The notes: generated by a model from the letters alone, not told the origin. 43,370 bases of DNA from Pseudomonadota bacterium (GCA_020160955.1 JAIUOX010000033.1:1-43370); one strand, 5' to 3'. Shown: positions 25,695-34,323, numbered from the stretch's first letter. Numbers and translations: made by a program.

Positions 25695-26447
25695 CTAGGC
25701 GAGGTAGTCGTGGACGACCGTACCGAGGCCGAGCGTCAGGTCGGTGACGTAGTGGCTGGCCGACACGACCTCGCGCACCGGCAGCCGGTTGACGTCGCAC
25801 ATGGCGTGGTCGAAGAACTGCAGCGCGGCCGGGCCGGCCCAGGCGCCCTTCAGCGTCACGTCCTCGCAGTAGTACCGCACCAGCTCGCAGATGCGCGGCG
25901 TGCAATCGACGTGCGGGATGATCTTGATCATGAAGGCCGGCTTGGCCAGCGCCTTCAAGAGCGGCGCGTGATCGATCTCGCGGTGCTTGTAGCCCATGGT
26001 GGCGCTGACGCACAGCACGCTGCCGTAGTGCAGGGTGCAGACCAGCGTCTCGCTCTCGTGGCTGATCTTCGGCGTCGCCAGCTTCTTGGGGAAGCCCCAG
26101 ATCTCGCGGCCGCCGGCGATCGGCGAGTTGTCGTCGAGGTACATGGCGTGCACGTAGCCGCCTTCCTGCACCGTGCCGTCCTTGTCCTTGAAGCGCACCG
26201 GGATGACCTGTCCGGTCTCGGTGTAGTCGCCGAAGCCCGTCGAATCGGGCATGCGGATGAACTCGTAGTTCACGGTGTCGCCGATCACCTCGAGCGGCTC
26301 GGGCACGACGGCGCGCAGCAGTTCGGGATCGGTGCGGTAGCTGATCACCACGAACTCGCGATTGTAGAACTTGTAGGGACCCCGCGGGTAGGCGGGGTTG
26401 TTCAACGGCATCGCGAAGGCCGTCTTGCGCACGTCGGCGATCTTCAT
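25695..26447 (-). CDS. adc: Acetoacetate decarboxylase
   Basis: 250 residues, normal length. [14 protein letters not shown] carries the lysine pair Lys121-Lys122; the first forms the Schiff base with acetoacetate in characterised enzymes and the second lowers its pKa. Other family blocks are [18 protein letters not shown] and [17 protein letters not shown]. The product would be acetone plus CO2, although some members of the superfamily act on other keto acids. It lies between the patatin gene (28 bp gap) and bdhA. Confidence 0.95.
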   Translation of the reverse strand: MKIADVRKTAFAMPLNNPAYPRGPYKFYNREFVVISYRTDPELLRAVVPEPLEVIGDTVNYEFIRMPDSTGFGDYTETGQVIPVRFKDKDGTVQEGGYVHAMYLDDNSPIAGGREIWGFPKKLATPKISHESETLVCTLHYGSVLCVSATMGYKHREIDHAPLLKALAKPAFMIKIIPHVDCTPRICELVRYYCEDVTLKGAWAGPAALQFFDHAMCDVNRLPVREVVSASHYVTDLTLGLGTVVHDYLA

Positions 26448-26475
26448 GGCACTCTCCTGCTACTTGCGGCCCGGC

Positions 26476-27624
26476 CTACTTGCGGCCCTGCATCTTGAGA
26501 TCGAAGGTGAACACGCCGTCGGGGCTCTGCGGACGCTGCAGCACCTCGGGATGGGCGAGGGTGTGGATCATGTCGTCGTACCCGGTCGCCCAGTGCTCTT
26601 CCATGGTGCGCCGCGAGAACTCGAAGTCCTTGGACGAGCCCTCGTACTTCCGCGCGTGGTAGATCAGGTGGATGATGTTGTAGACCTTCTCGTCGGCTTC
26701 GTTGGCGAGCAACTGGGCCTCGGCGCTCTGCCGCATTTCCGGCGGCAGGCAGTCGAGCAGCCGGGCCACCGCGCGGCGCATCGACTGGGTGTGGCGGAAC
26801 TGGTCGGTACTGGCGCGGGTCCGGCTGGAGTAGCGGATGTCCTTCTGGCGGACGTCGACCTCGACCATGTCGCGCGGCAGCTCGCCGCGCGCGCTCCACA
26901 GGTCGACCTGGAAGGCCAGCGTGTCGAGCCGCGGGCGGTTGTCGAGCACCCACTGCAGCGGCGTGTTGGAGACGACGCCGCCGTCCCAGTAGTACTCGCC
27001 GTCGACCTCGGTCGCCGGGAAGCCGGGCGGCAGCGAGCCGCTGGCGATCACGTGCTGCGGCCCGATGACGTGCGTCAGGTTGTCGAAGTAGATGAAGTTG
27101 CCGGTCCGGATGTTGGTCGCGCCGACCGCGAAGTGCAGGTCCTTGGCATTGATCCGGTCGAAGTCGACCAGCTGCTCGAGCAGCGTCTTGAGCGGCCGCG
27201 TGTCGTAGTAGGCCAGCTTGTCGGGCGTCGTGGTCGGCACGAACAGCGGCGGCGGGAAGCGCGGCTGGAAGAAGCTCGGCGCGCCGCCCATCAGCGTGCC
27301 GAAGGCGCGGACCTGGTTGACGAACTGGCGCTGGAAATCGTTGCCGAACTTGACCGACGCGACGTCGGGCACGCCGAACGGCGGCGTCGTGATGGTCTCC
27401 CAGAAGGTGCGCAGCTTCTCGACCCGCGTCTCGGGCGGGTTGCCGGCGATCAGCGCGCTGTTGATCGCGCCGATCGAGATGCCGGCGACGCAGTCGGGAT
27501 GGATCTTCGCCTCGGCCAGCGCCTGATAGACGCCCGCCTGGTAGGCGCCGAGCGCGCCGCCGCCCTGCAACAGGAGCGCGATTCGCTCGAAGTTCGGTCG
27601 TGGCTGGACAGCCGTCTCGGTCAT
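26476..27624 (-). CDS. Patatin-like phospholipase/hydrolase
   Basis: 382 residues from the ATG at 27624 (AAGG 6 bases upstream). The oxyanion motif LLQGGGALGAY, the nucleophile elbow GISIG with Ser50, and Asp214 in YYWDGGV form the Ser-Asp dyad of patatins. The C-terminal extension (DLKMQGRK ending) matches the DUF3734-containing subgroup common in alphaproteobacteria. No signal peptide, so cytoplasmic. First gene of the operon with adc and bdhA; a role in lipid or polyhydroxyalkanoate turnover is plausible. A 16-bp tandem duplication (CTACTTGCGGCC at 26460 and 26476) repeats the last codons just after the stop. Confidence 0.93.
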   Translation of the reverse strand: MTETAVQPRPNFERIALLLQGGGALGAYQAGVYQALAEAKIHPDCVAGISIGAINSALIAGNPPETRVEKLRTFWETITTPPFGVPDVASVKFGNDFQRQFVNQVRAFGTLMGGAPSFFQPRFPPPLFVPTTTPDKLAYYDTRPLKTLLEQLVDFDRINAKDLHFAVGATNIRTGNFIYFDNLTHVIGPQHVIASGSLPPGFPATEVDGEYYWDGGVVSNTPLQWVLDNRPRLDTLAFQVDLWSARGELPRDMVEVDVRQKDIRYSSRTRASTDQFRHTQSMRRAVARLLDCLPPEMRQSAEAQLLANEADEKVYNIIHLIYHARKYEGSSKDFEFSRRTMEEHWATGYDDMIHTLAHPEVLQRPQSPDGVFTFDLKMQGRK

Positions 27625-27732
27625 GAAGCCTTCCCCTGATGCGCTTCCTGACCGTCCTTTAGCACGATGCGGGCCGGGCCGGGCCTGCCAAGACGCCGCT
27701 CGGCCGGCAAGACATGCCCAATCCGGGACCAA

Positions 27733-28872
27733 TCAGCAGCGACGTATCGTCCGGGCGGCGAGGCGGAAGGGACGGGTCAGCCAGTACAGCGGCCACAGGG
27801 GCCGCGGCAGCGGCAGCGCGGCGTGGTCGCCGGCGGTCGGCCGGAGCGCGGTGCGGACCCGGGCCCACAACCGGTCGGCGAGCCGGTCGCACAGCAGGAT
27901 GTCGTGGAGATGCTCGCGCGGTCCCTCGGCGGCACCCTGTCGCAGGGCCTCGGCCAGCCGGTCGGCCTGCGCGCCGACCCGCCGGCTCGCCGCCAGCGGC
28001 GCGGCGAGCCCGCGCGGCGGTTCGACGCCCAGCAGGCGCTGCGCCATCGCGGCGGCCAGCAGGACGGCGTCGCCGCAACGGCGGCGGCGCGCCCTCTGCA
28101 GCAGGTCGGCCCAGTCGAGCTCGGGGTGACGGTCGACCAGCCGCGCGAAGTCGGCCACCCAGGCGAGGTTGTGCCAGGCTTCCTTGGTGCCATGGCCGGC
28201 CAGCAGGAGCGCGAGGTCGTCGGGCGCCAGCGTCGGCACCGGCCGGCCGCCGATCGACAGCGGGACGAGCCGCGGCCAGATCTCCGCGCTGTCGAGCGGG
28301 AAGGGCAGCGGCGCCGCGCTGAACGCCCAGTGCAGGTCGATCGCCGCCGCGAGGCCCGGCCGGTCGAGCGCGACCTGGCGCTGGGCGCCGAGGAAGGTCC
28401 GCACGAAGGCGGCGTCGCCCTGGATGTTGCGGTAGCCCAGCGTGGCCAGCAGCGCCTGCGCGGCGTCGGCCCGGTCGGGCGGCACCAGCAGGTCGATGTC
28501 GGCGTACTCGCGCTGCGCCAGCCCGTCGTAGAGCTGCAGGGCGAGCACCGGTCCCTTGAAGGCGACGACGGGGATCGCGGCGGCGGCCAGGGCGGCGGTG
28601 ACCCGCACCAGTTCGTCGACCATGGCGAGCGATCGCGCGACGTGGTCGCGCTCGAACGTGGCGAGCGCGGCGCGCAGCGAACGCTCGGCCGCCGGGTCGA
28701 GACCGAGCGGCAACAGCACCGACAGGCGCGGCCGCACGCCGTGCCGCGCGGCCAAAGAAAAAAGGACGTCGATATCGACGCCCTCTTTCAGAATCTCGCG
28801 AGCCTTGTCGAGGTCGGGCCGGGGCCGGACGATCGAGCAGAGCAGGTCGAACGCGACGCTATCCCATCGCAT
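27733..28872 (-). CDS. Lasso-cluster nucleotidyltransferase (NTP_transf_5 family)
   Basis: 379 residues. VAFKGPVLALQLYDGLAQREYADIDLLV (103-130) is the family signature, with Lys106-Gly107 and the Asp125/Asp127 metal pair of nucleotidyltransferases. Members occur beside lasso-peptide and other RiPP genes; in the pseudomycoidin cluster a kinase and a nucleotidyltransferase of this sort decorate the peptide's C-terminus. The ATG is 26 bp after the precursor stop, so it is the last gene of the lasso operon. It probably modifies the peptide or its phosphate; the donor nucleotide is unknown. Confidence 0.88.
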   Translation of the reverse strand: MRWDSVAFDLLCSIVRPRPDLDKAREILKEGVDIDVLFSLAARHGVRPRLSVLLPLGLDPAAERSLRAALATFERDHVARSLAMVDELVRVTAALAAAAIPVVAFKGPVLALQLYDGLAQREYADIDLLVPPDRADAAQALLATLGYRNIQGDAAFVRTFLGAQRQVALDRPGLAAAIDLHWAFSAAPLPFPLDSAEIWPRLVPLSIGGRPVPTLAPDDLALLLAGHGTKEAWHNLAWVADFARLVDRHPELDWADLLQRARRRRCGDAVLLAAAMAQRLLGVEPPRGLAAPLAASRRVGAQADRLAEALRQGAAEGPREHLHDILLCDRLADRLWARVRTALRPTAGDHAALPLPRPLWPLYWLTRPFRLAARTIRRC

Positions 28873-28898
28873 GCATCAGGCTGCCCCCGAGGCTGTCC

Positions 28899-29114
28899 TC
28901 AGCCGGCGCAACCGTCGGCGCCGAAGCGGCCACCGCGGCCGGTCCGGTTCGGGAAGGTCTTGCCGCCATCCTTGGTGCCGCTGAAGCCGCCCGAGAGCGT
29001 CAGGTCGCGGATTGACCCGAGCTGGACCACCACCGGCCGACGATACGGCGCGCGAGCCGGCGCCTCGTCGGCGCGGACCTCATCGACCTTCTCACTGTTC
29101 GGCTTGTCGCTCAT
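28899..29114 (-). CDS. Lasso peptide precursor
   Basis: 71 residues from the ATG at 29114 (GTGGAG 3 bases upstream). Residues 1-40 are a charged leader with the recognition motif Tyr24-x-x-Pro27 and Leu32-Gly33, bound by PqqD-like B1 proteins, and Thr39 at the penultimate leader position, as in most lasso precursors. If cleavage follows Leu40 the core starts at Ser41 and Asp49 is residue 9; if it starts at Gly42, Asp49 is residue 8. Both fit the 7-9 residue macrolactam ring. The core is about 31 residues, rich in Gly, Lys and Arg, and ends GADGCAG. An AT-rich 115-bp gap upstream may hold its own promoter. Confidence 0.85.
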   Translation of the reverse strand: MSDKPNSEKVDEVRADEAPARAPYRRPVVVQLGSIRDLTLSGGFSGTKDGGKTFPNRTGRGGRFGADGCAG

Positions 29115-29229
29115 GGCTCCACACACTCCGTTTCCCCGGAGAAATACTACATCAAGACAGATTTAAAAGAACGCCTTTGTCGCCCCCCGCCCGCAGCGTT
29201 GGCCCCCGGGAGTGCAAATATATCGGCCT

Positions 29230-29508
29230 TCAGGGGGCGATTTCGACCAGTCCCTGCGACTGCAATTGGTCGAGCAGGGCCACGATGTCGGCCTGGCATG
29301 TGTCCGGCGTCACATCGAACCGGGCGACGATGCCGTCGCGCAACTCTGCGACCGAGCAGGGCTGGTCGAGCGCCTCCCAGACATCGACCGCGATGCCCTC
29401 GAGCCGGAAGTAGAGCGACTTCTCCATGTCGAGGATCGCGATCTCGTCGTTGATCTGGCACGAGACTTGGCGAGGGGTCTTCCGGAAGCGGGTGGCCGCG
29501 TCGATCAT
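29230..29508 (-). CDS. Lasso peptide B1 protein (PqqD-like recognition element)
   Basis: 92 residues. The fold pattern is that of PqqD: three strands in ISCQI-type order (QVSCQINDEIAILDMEKSLYF), then helices with GIAVDVWEALDQPCSVAELRDGI and a winged end (DIVALLDQLQSQGLVEIAP). Stand-alone proteins like this bind the leader YxxP motif and deliver the precursor to the B2 protease. The start has AAGG 7 bases upstream. It lies 46 bp after the cyclase gene and 115 bp before the precursor gene. Confidence 0.93.
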   Translation of the reverse strand: MIDAATRFRKTPRQVSCQINDEIAILDMEKSLYFRLEGIAVDVWEALDQPCSVAELRDGIVARFDVTPDTCQADIVALLDQLQSQGLVEIAP

Positions 29509-29554
29509 CGACCGACCTTAGGAGTCGGCCCCGACCTTGTAAATTGGCCGACGC

Positions 29555-31360
29555 CTATGTCGCAGGCCGCGTCGCCAGCCAGTGATCGACGGCGTAGACG
29601 GCGAGCGATTGCAGCAGGTCGCCTTCCGGCCCGTCGGCCGGCGGCAACCGGGCACGGTCGACGTAGCCCGCGAGCCGCGTCGGCGCCATCACGGCCGGCA
29701 GGCCATGCCGCGCCAGGGCGACGGCGACCGGCGCGACCGGCACGCCGGTCTTCGGACGGCGCAGCACCGGCTCGGGCAGCCAGCCCTTCATCGCCTCTCG
29801 CAGCAGGCTCTTCTTCCACGCCCAGGGAATCGGGGGAACGCTCAACAGGAACGTCATCACCCGCAGGTCGAAGTAGGGGTGATGCCACTGCACCGGCGAC
29901 AGTGCTTCCTCGAAGCCGTAGCCCGCGAAGTGACGTTGCCAGGCCGGGCCGGTGAGCGAGCGGAACGCCTCGGGGTGCCACGGATGGGAGCCGTCGCCGC
30001 CCGCGCCGAGGTCGTCGATGCGCTGCCGCAGGTGCAGGCGCTGCACCAGGCCCGGATCGATCCAGCGCGGCAGCGACTCGTCGGCCGCGCCACCTGCCAC
30101 GCCACCCGCCACGCCATCGGCCGGCGGCCGGGCGTGGCGCCGCAGCGACTCGAGCCAGCCGCGCGCGCCCTTCACCCTCGCGTAGGAGGCGAGGCTGCCC
30201 GCGAGGCGCGACCAGTCGCGACGCCGCCACAGCCACGACAGGTAGGGATCGCGGTCGAAGGCCAGCGCGTTGTCGGGTCCCTCGCCCTCGAACCACACGG
30301 CATGGCGCGCGGCCAGCGACTCGCCCAGCCCGCGCAGGTGGTGGGCATTGACGATGCCGAACAGCGGCTCGGCCGGGCGGATGCCGCGCGACTGCCAGTC
30401 CGGGTCGTAGCTCAACGCATCGAACGGCACGATGCGCAGGTCGATGCCGAGATGGTCGGCGGCCATCGTGGCGAAGGCGTCCTCGCGCGCGCCGGCGGAC
30501 GCCTCGATGTGGATGCACATCGCGCCGACCTGCTTCGCGTCGCCGGCACGGCGCACCGACAGCGCGGCCAGCGCGGTCGAGTCGAGCCCGCCGCTCATCG
30601 AGATCCCGACATCGCCGGCGGGCGGCAGGCGGTCGGCGATCGCCTGCTGGACGAGGTCGCGAAAGCGCTGGAGGTAATCGTCGCGGCGCGCCAGGACCAG
30701 CGGCTCGGCCACGTCGAGGCGCCAGTAGGGGCGGCACCCGGCCTCGCCCGCGTGCCATCGCAGCCGGTGGGCCGGCGGCACGCGCGCGACGTCGCGGTAG
30801 GCCGTCCGGTGCGCCTCGCGGCTGGCGCCCAGCGTCAGGAAATCGGCGATCCAGTAATCGTCGGCCTCGCGCCCCGGCGCGGCGATCGCTGCGACCGCGT
30901 CGAGCGCGTTGCCGACGACGCGCATCGAGCCGGCCCGGCCGTGGAACAGCGGGCGCTTGCCCCACTGGTCGGTCATCGCCAGCAGGACCTGCCGCGGCTC
31001 GTCCCAGATCACGAACGCGAAGTCGCCGGCGATCCGGTCGAGACCCGGCTCGCCCCAGCGCGCGTAGGCGAGCAGGCAGAGACGCGCCGGCCCGGCCGTC
31101 GCCGCTTCCACCGTGCCGGCGGCGGCCAGGTGTCGGCGCAGCTCGTCCGCGCCGTCGAGGCGGACTTCGCCGACCAGCCACAACCGGTCGTCGAGGCTCT
31201 CGACGCACGCCCGGTCGACCAGGCCGGCATCGGACGGCGCGGTCGATCGCACGAGCGCCACCCGTTGCGCGCGGCCGATCCTCTCGATCGTGGTCGCCTT
31301 GCCCGGCAGCGGCGGCAGGCGAAGCGGTCCGCCATCGACCTCGTACAGTGCGGCGAACAG
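29555..31360 (-). CDS. Lasso cyclase (asparagine-synthetase-like)
   Basis: About 601 residues. No standard start codon fits: the protein begins with FAALYEVDGG directly after the B2 stop, and CTG at 31360 is the likely initiator. The N-terminal glutaminase-like domain lacks the catalytic Cys after Met, as in lasso cyclases. The synthetase domain has the ATP pyrophosphatase loop SGGLDS (256-261). It should adenylate the Asp side chain of the core and join it to the new N-terminus. A short VAGG repeat (about 30087-30116) lies in a loop. It is translationally coupled to B2 upstream (2 bp gap). Confidence 0.93.
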   Translation of the reverse strand: MFAALYEVDGGPLRLPPLPGKATTIERIGRAQRVALVRSTAPSDAGLVDRACVESLDDRLWLVGEVRLDGADELRRHLAAAGTVEAATAGPARLCLLAYARWGEPGLDRIAGDFAFVIWDEPRQVLLAMTDQWGKRPLFHGRAGSMRVVGNALDAVAAIAAPGREADDYWIADFLTLGASREAHRTAYRDVARVPPAHRLRWHAGEAGCRPYWRLDVAEPLVLARRDDYLQRFRDLVQQAIADRLPPAGDVGISMSGGLDSTALAALSVRRAGDAKQVGAMCIHIEASAGAREDAFATMAADHLGIDLRIVPFDALSYDPDWQSRGIRPAEPLFGIVNAHHLRGLGESLAARHAVWFEGEGPDNALAFDRDPYLSWLWRRRDWSRLAGSLASYARVKGARGWLESLRRHARPPADGVAGGVAGGAADESLPRWIDPGLVQRLHLRQRIDDLGAGGDGSHPWHPEAFRSLTGPAWQRHFAGYGFEEALSPVQWHHPYFDLRVMTFLLSVPPIPWAWKKSLLREAMKGWLPEPVLRRPKTGVPVAPVAVALARHGLPAVMAPTRLAGYVDRARLPPADGPEGDLLQSLAVYAVDHWLATRPAT

Positions 31361-31362
31361 GG

Positions 31363-31794
31363 TCAGGCCTGCTCGCGGGAAGCGGCCGGCGTCGTGGTCC
31401 AGCCCGTCAGCCGCGTGTAGCGCGCGCGATCGTCCTCGCCGATCAGGATGCGGCCCTCGCGCTCGAGCCAGGCGTGGGCGGCGAAGACGCCGTCGTCGCC
31501 GGCGACGCCGATGTGCAGTTCCGAGTCGTGTCCGTGGGCGGCGAGCAGGCGCTGCAACGCGAGCGCCGACGACAGGCAGGTGGCGAACGGCGTGCGCCGC
31601 GCCGCGGCGCGCCCGGCCCACACGATGCGCTCGACATCGCGCGTGGCGGTGCCGGGGCGGGTAGCCCAGGCGCGCAGCCGGTCGATCGACAGGACGTGCA
31701 GCGCCAGCCGCGCCTCGACGTTGGTCGCCAGCGCGCGGCCGAGCAGCCGGCGGTCTTCGGCCGGCAGGGACAGGAGCTTGGCGAGGCTTTTCAC
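31363..31794 (-). CDS. Lasso peptide B2 protease (transglutaminase-like)
   Basis: 143 residues from a GTG at 31794 overlapping the kinase stop by 4 bp (GTGA). Catalytic Cys73 (TPFATCLSSALALQRLL), His107 (FAAHAWLE) and an acidic residue near 120-122 (LIGEDD) match the B2 family. It removes the leader before ring closure, presented by the separate B1 protein. Length is normal for a stand-alone B2. Confidence 0.94.
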   Translation of the reverse strand: MKSLAKLLSLPAEDRRLLGRALATNVEARLALHVLSIDRLRAWATRPGTATRDVERIVWAGRAAARRTPFATCLSSALALQRLLAAHGHDSELHIGVAGDDGVFAAHAWLEREGRILIGEDDRARYTRLTGWTTTPAASREQA

Positions 31795-32768
31795 GGCGAG
31801 GCGGTCCGGAAGATCTCCGCGGCGACGTCGTCCATAAGATCGAAGCGGCGGGGGTAGCGCAAGGCGCGGATCGGCACCGCGGCCGACAGCAGGCCGGCGA
31901 AGCGCAGCTGTCGCGCCAGCCTGGCCGGCGTGGTGTTGCGGTCGTCCATGGCCGAGGACAGCAGCACCCGCATCACCTCGTGACCCGACAGCGGCACCGC
32001 CCGGGCGGCGGTCGGTGCCGGGTGGCCGGGCAGGTCGCCGAGGTAGAACAGCGCCGCCAGCGGCAGGCCCGTCGCGGGCGCGCCGGCCGGCCGCGCGCCC
32101 CGGGTCGACGGCGGCGTGACCATCATCTTGCCGCTCAGCGGGTTGAAGTAGCCCTCGGCGAGGGCGCCGGGCAGCAGGCGGCGCGCCGCTTCCTCGAACA
32201 GCTTCAGCCGGTACGGCCCGGCATGCACGCGCGCCTGCCCGTCGGCGAAGGTGACGCGCAGCAGGTCGTCGGTGACGAGGCGCGCGCCCCGTCCGAGCAG
32301 GAAGGCGGCCAGCGTCGACTTGCCGGCGCCGCTGTGCCCGAGCAGGCCGATCGCGCGGCCCGCGACCTCGACCGCGGTGGCGTGCAGCGGTTCCTCGCCG
32401 GCCAGCGTGAGCGCGGTGCCGAGCACGATGTTCAGGAGGTTGGCTTCGACGGCGCGCGGGTCGGCCGCCTCGCCGCGGGCGCACAGCGCGTGCCGTCCGT
32501 CGGCCGACAGCACGGCCTCGACCACGCCCGGCGCGTCGAGGTAGGCGCCGCCGTCCGGCAGCACGGCATGCGAGATCCAGTCGTCGGCCGGCCGCACGAT
32601 CCGCTCGGGCGGGACGGCATCGCGGATCCGCGCGGCCTCGACGAACGAGATCGTCAGCGCGGGCCCGGCGACCGGTTCGGCGACAGGCTCGGCGGGATCG
32701 AGCGACTGCAGCGGCCGGTCGATCGCCAGCACGAGGCCGTAAACGCGGTAGTAGTGAAGCGGCTTCAA
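31791..32768 (-). CDS. Lasso-cluster HPr-kinase-like serine kinase
   Basis: 325 residues from a TTG at 32768, the only plausible start before KPLHYYRVYGLVL. It has an N-terminal strand-rich domain and an HPr-kinase-type domain: PLHATAVEV (His129), P-loop GHSGAGKS (144-151) and DD at 167-168 (LVTDDLLRV). In known lasso clusters (paeninodin, pseudomycoidin types) such kinases phosphorylate the hydroxyl of the C-terminal Ser of the precursor. Here the precursor ends in Gly, so the acceptor is unclear. It is the first gene of the cluster and is divergent from a PhyH gene 84 bp away. Confidence 0.9.
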   Translation of the reverse strand: MKPLHYYRVYGLVLAIDRPLQSLDPAEPVAEPVAGPALTISFVEAARIRDAVPPERIVRPADDWISHAVLPDGGAYLDAPGVVEAVLSADGRHALCARGEAADPRAVEANLLNIVLGTALTLAGEEPLHATAVEVAGRAIGLLGHSGAGKSTLAAFLLGRGARLVTDDLLRVTFADGQARVHAGPYRLKLFEEAARRLLPGALAEGYFNPLSGKMMVTPPSTRGARPAGAPATGLPLAALFYLGDLPGHPAPTAARAVPLSGHEVMRVLLSSAMDDRNTTPARLARQLRFAGLLSAAVPIRALRYPRRFDLMDDVAAEIFRTASP

Positions 32769-32852
32769 GGCATCGACCGGTGCGCCGGGTCCCCTTGCGC
32801 CGCGTCGCCCGGGTCCGCTATCGATGTCCCGGGCACCGGGGACGCGGCAATC

Positions 32853-33677
32853 ATGACCAGGTTCGACTGCAACGGCATATCCGCCGATCCCCTCGGATCC
32901 TCCGGGCAGCTCGCGGCCGCCGCCGACTTCTTTATACGGGAAGGCTACGTCGTCCTCGACCACGTTTTGCCGCGCGACACGGTGGAGGCGCTGCACCGCG
33001 CCTTCCTGTCCGACTACGCCGCGTTCGTGCGCGACGCGGCCACCGCCGGTCCGGCGCTGACGGTCAGCGGCAAGCGTCACATGATCTCGCTGCGCTTCGC
33101 CGGCGTCTTCGCCGACCCGCTTGTCTTTGCCAATCCCGCTGTCGTCGCCGTGGTCCACCAGGTGCTCGAGGCGACCGCGATCCTCGAGGCCTATGGCTGC
33201 ATCCTGTCGATGCCCGGCGCGCCGGCGCAGCACGAGCACCACGACGGGCCGCACCTGTTCGGCAGCGCGCTGTCGGCGATGCTGCCGCCCTACGCCCTCA
33301 CCTTCGCCCTGCCGCTGGTCGAGATGAACGAGACGCAGGGCAGCACCATGCTGGTGCCCGGCAGCCATCGCTGGCAGGCGCGGCGCGACGATGCGGCGAC
33401 GCTGCTGCCGGTGGTGCCGCCGGGATCGTGCGTGCTGTGGGACTACCGGCTGCGGCACTACGGCACCGAGAACCGCTCGCCGGCGCCGCGGCCGCTGCTC
33501 TACGGCACCTACGCGCGGCCGTGGTACCGGGACCCGGTCAACTTCCGCGAGACGCCCGAGCTCGAGCGTCTCGACCTGCCGCCGGGTTTCGTGGAGTCGC
33601 TGCCGGAACCGGCGCGCCGCCTGCTCGGCCACGCGACGGCCACCGGGGCCACCGGGGCGCCCGGCCGGCGTGCTTGA
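32853..33677 (+). CDS. PhyH-family Fe(II)/2-oxoglutarate dioxygenase
   Basis: 274 residues. Iron ligands are His129-x-Asp131 in HEHHDGPHLF and His202 in YRLRHYGTENRS; Arg208 should bind 2-oxoglutarate. FALPLVEMNETQGSTMLVPGSHRW is the usual PhyH core. Substrates range from phytanoyl-CoA to peptides and small metabolites. Position next to a lasso cluster, divergent with an 84-bp shared gap, makes peptide hydroxylation a possibility; it could equally be unrelated. The 5' leader has a GTCCC...GGGAC dyad (32826-32843). Confidence 0.9.
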   Translation: MTRFDCNGISADPLGSSGQLAAAADFFIREGYVVLDHVLPRDTVEALHRAFLSDYAAFVRDAATAGPALTVSGKRHMISLRFAGVFADPLVFANPAVVAVVHQVLEATAILEAYGCILSMPGAPAQHEHHDGPHLFGSALSAMLPPYALTFALPLVEMNETQGSTMLVPGSHRWQARRDDAATLLPVVPPGSCVLWDYRLRHYGTENRSPAPRPLLYGTYARPWYRDPVNFRETPELERLDLPPGFVESLPEPARRLLGHATATGATGAPGRRA

Positions 33678-33699
33678 TTCCGCCTTTTTCGGGGGACAT

Positions 33700-34323
33700 A
33701 TGGGCAGCATGCGCTTTTCCCTCGCCGTCCTGACCGCCGCCGTCCTGTCGCTGTTCGCCGCCCTGCCGGCCGGTGCCCAGCAGGTCGGTGTTCCCCAGAT
33801 CGAGCAGTATTTCAACGGCATCCGCACGCTGAAGGCGCGCTTCGTGCAGTCCAATCCCAATGGCGCGATCCTGCAGGGCACGCTCTACGTCCGCCGTCCC
33901 GGCCGCATGCGCTTCGAGTACGACGCGCCGTCGCAGCTCAAGATCGTGGCCGATGGCAGCCAGGTGACGATGTGGGACCCGTCGACCCGCGACTTCGGCC
34001 AGTGGCCGATCGGCTGGACGGCCGCGTCCTTCCTGGTCAAGGACCCGCTGACCCTGAGCGGCGACCTTCAGGTCGAGAAGATCGACAAGGTGAGCGGCCT
34101 GCTCGAGGTGACGCTCAGCCAGGCGCGCAAACCGCAGGAAGGCAAGGTGATCGTTCGCCTGAACGAGAGCCCGCTGCAGCTCAACGGCTGGACCATCGTC
34201 GACAACCGCGGCAACCGGGTCACCGTCACCCTGGCCGACCTGCAGACCGGTATCCAGCTGGCCGATTCGCTGTTCAAGAACGACAGCCCCGACCCGGCCT
34301 CGATTCGCCGCCAGAACAACTGA
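33700..34323 (+). CDS. lolA: Outer-membrane lipoprotein carrier protein LolA
   Basis: 207 residues, start ATG 33700 with GGGGGA 4 bases upstream; ATG 33709 is an alternative. A signal peptide ends in AGAQ. The mature part has the LolA pattern: IRTLKARFVQSNPNG, GTLYVRRPGRMRFEYDAPSQLKIVADG, and WTIVDNRGNRVTVTLADLQTG. LolA ferries lipoproteins across the periplasm from the LolCDE exporter to the outer membrane. The gene is not beside lolB here. It is 22 bp after the PhyH gene. Confidence 0.95.
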   Translation: MGSMRFSLAVLTAAVLSLFAALPAGAQQVGVPQIEQYFNGIRTLKARFVQSNPNGAILQGTLYVRRPGRMRFEYDAPSQLKIVADGSQVTMWDPSTRDFGQWPIGWTAASFLVKDPLTLSGDLQVEKIDKVSGLLEVTLSQARKPQEGKVIVRLNESPLQLNGWTIVDNRGNRVTVTLADLQTGIQLADSLFKNDSPDPASIRRQNN

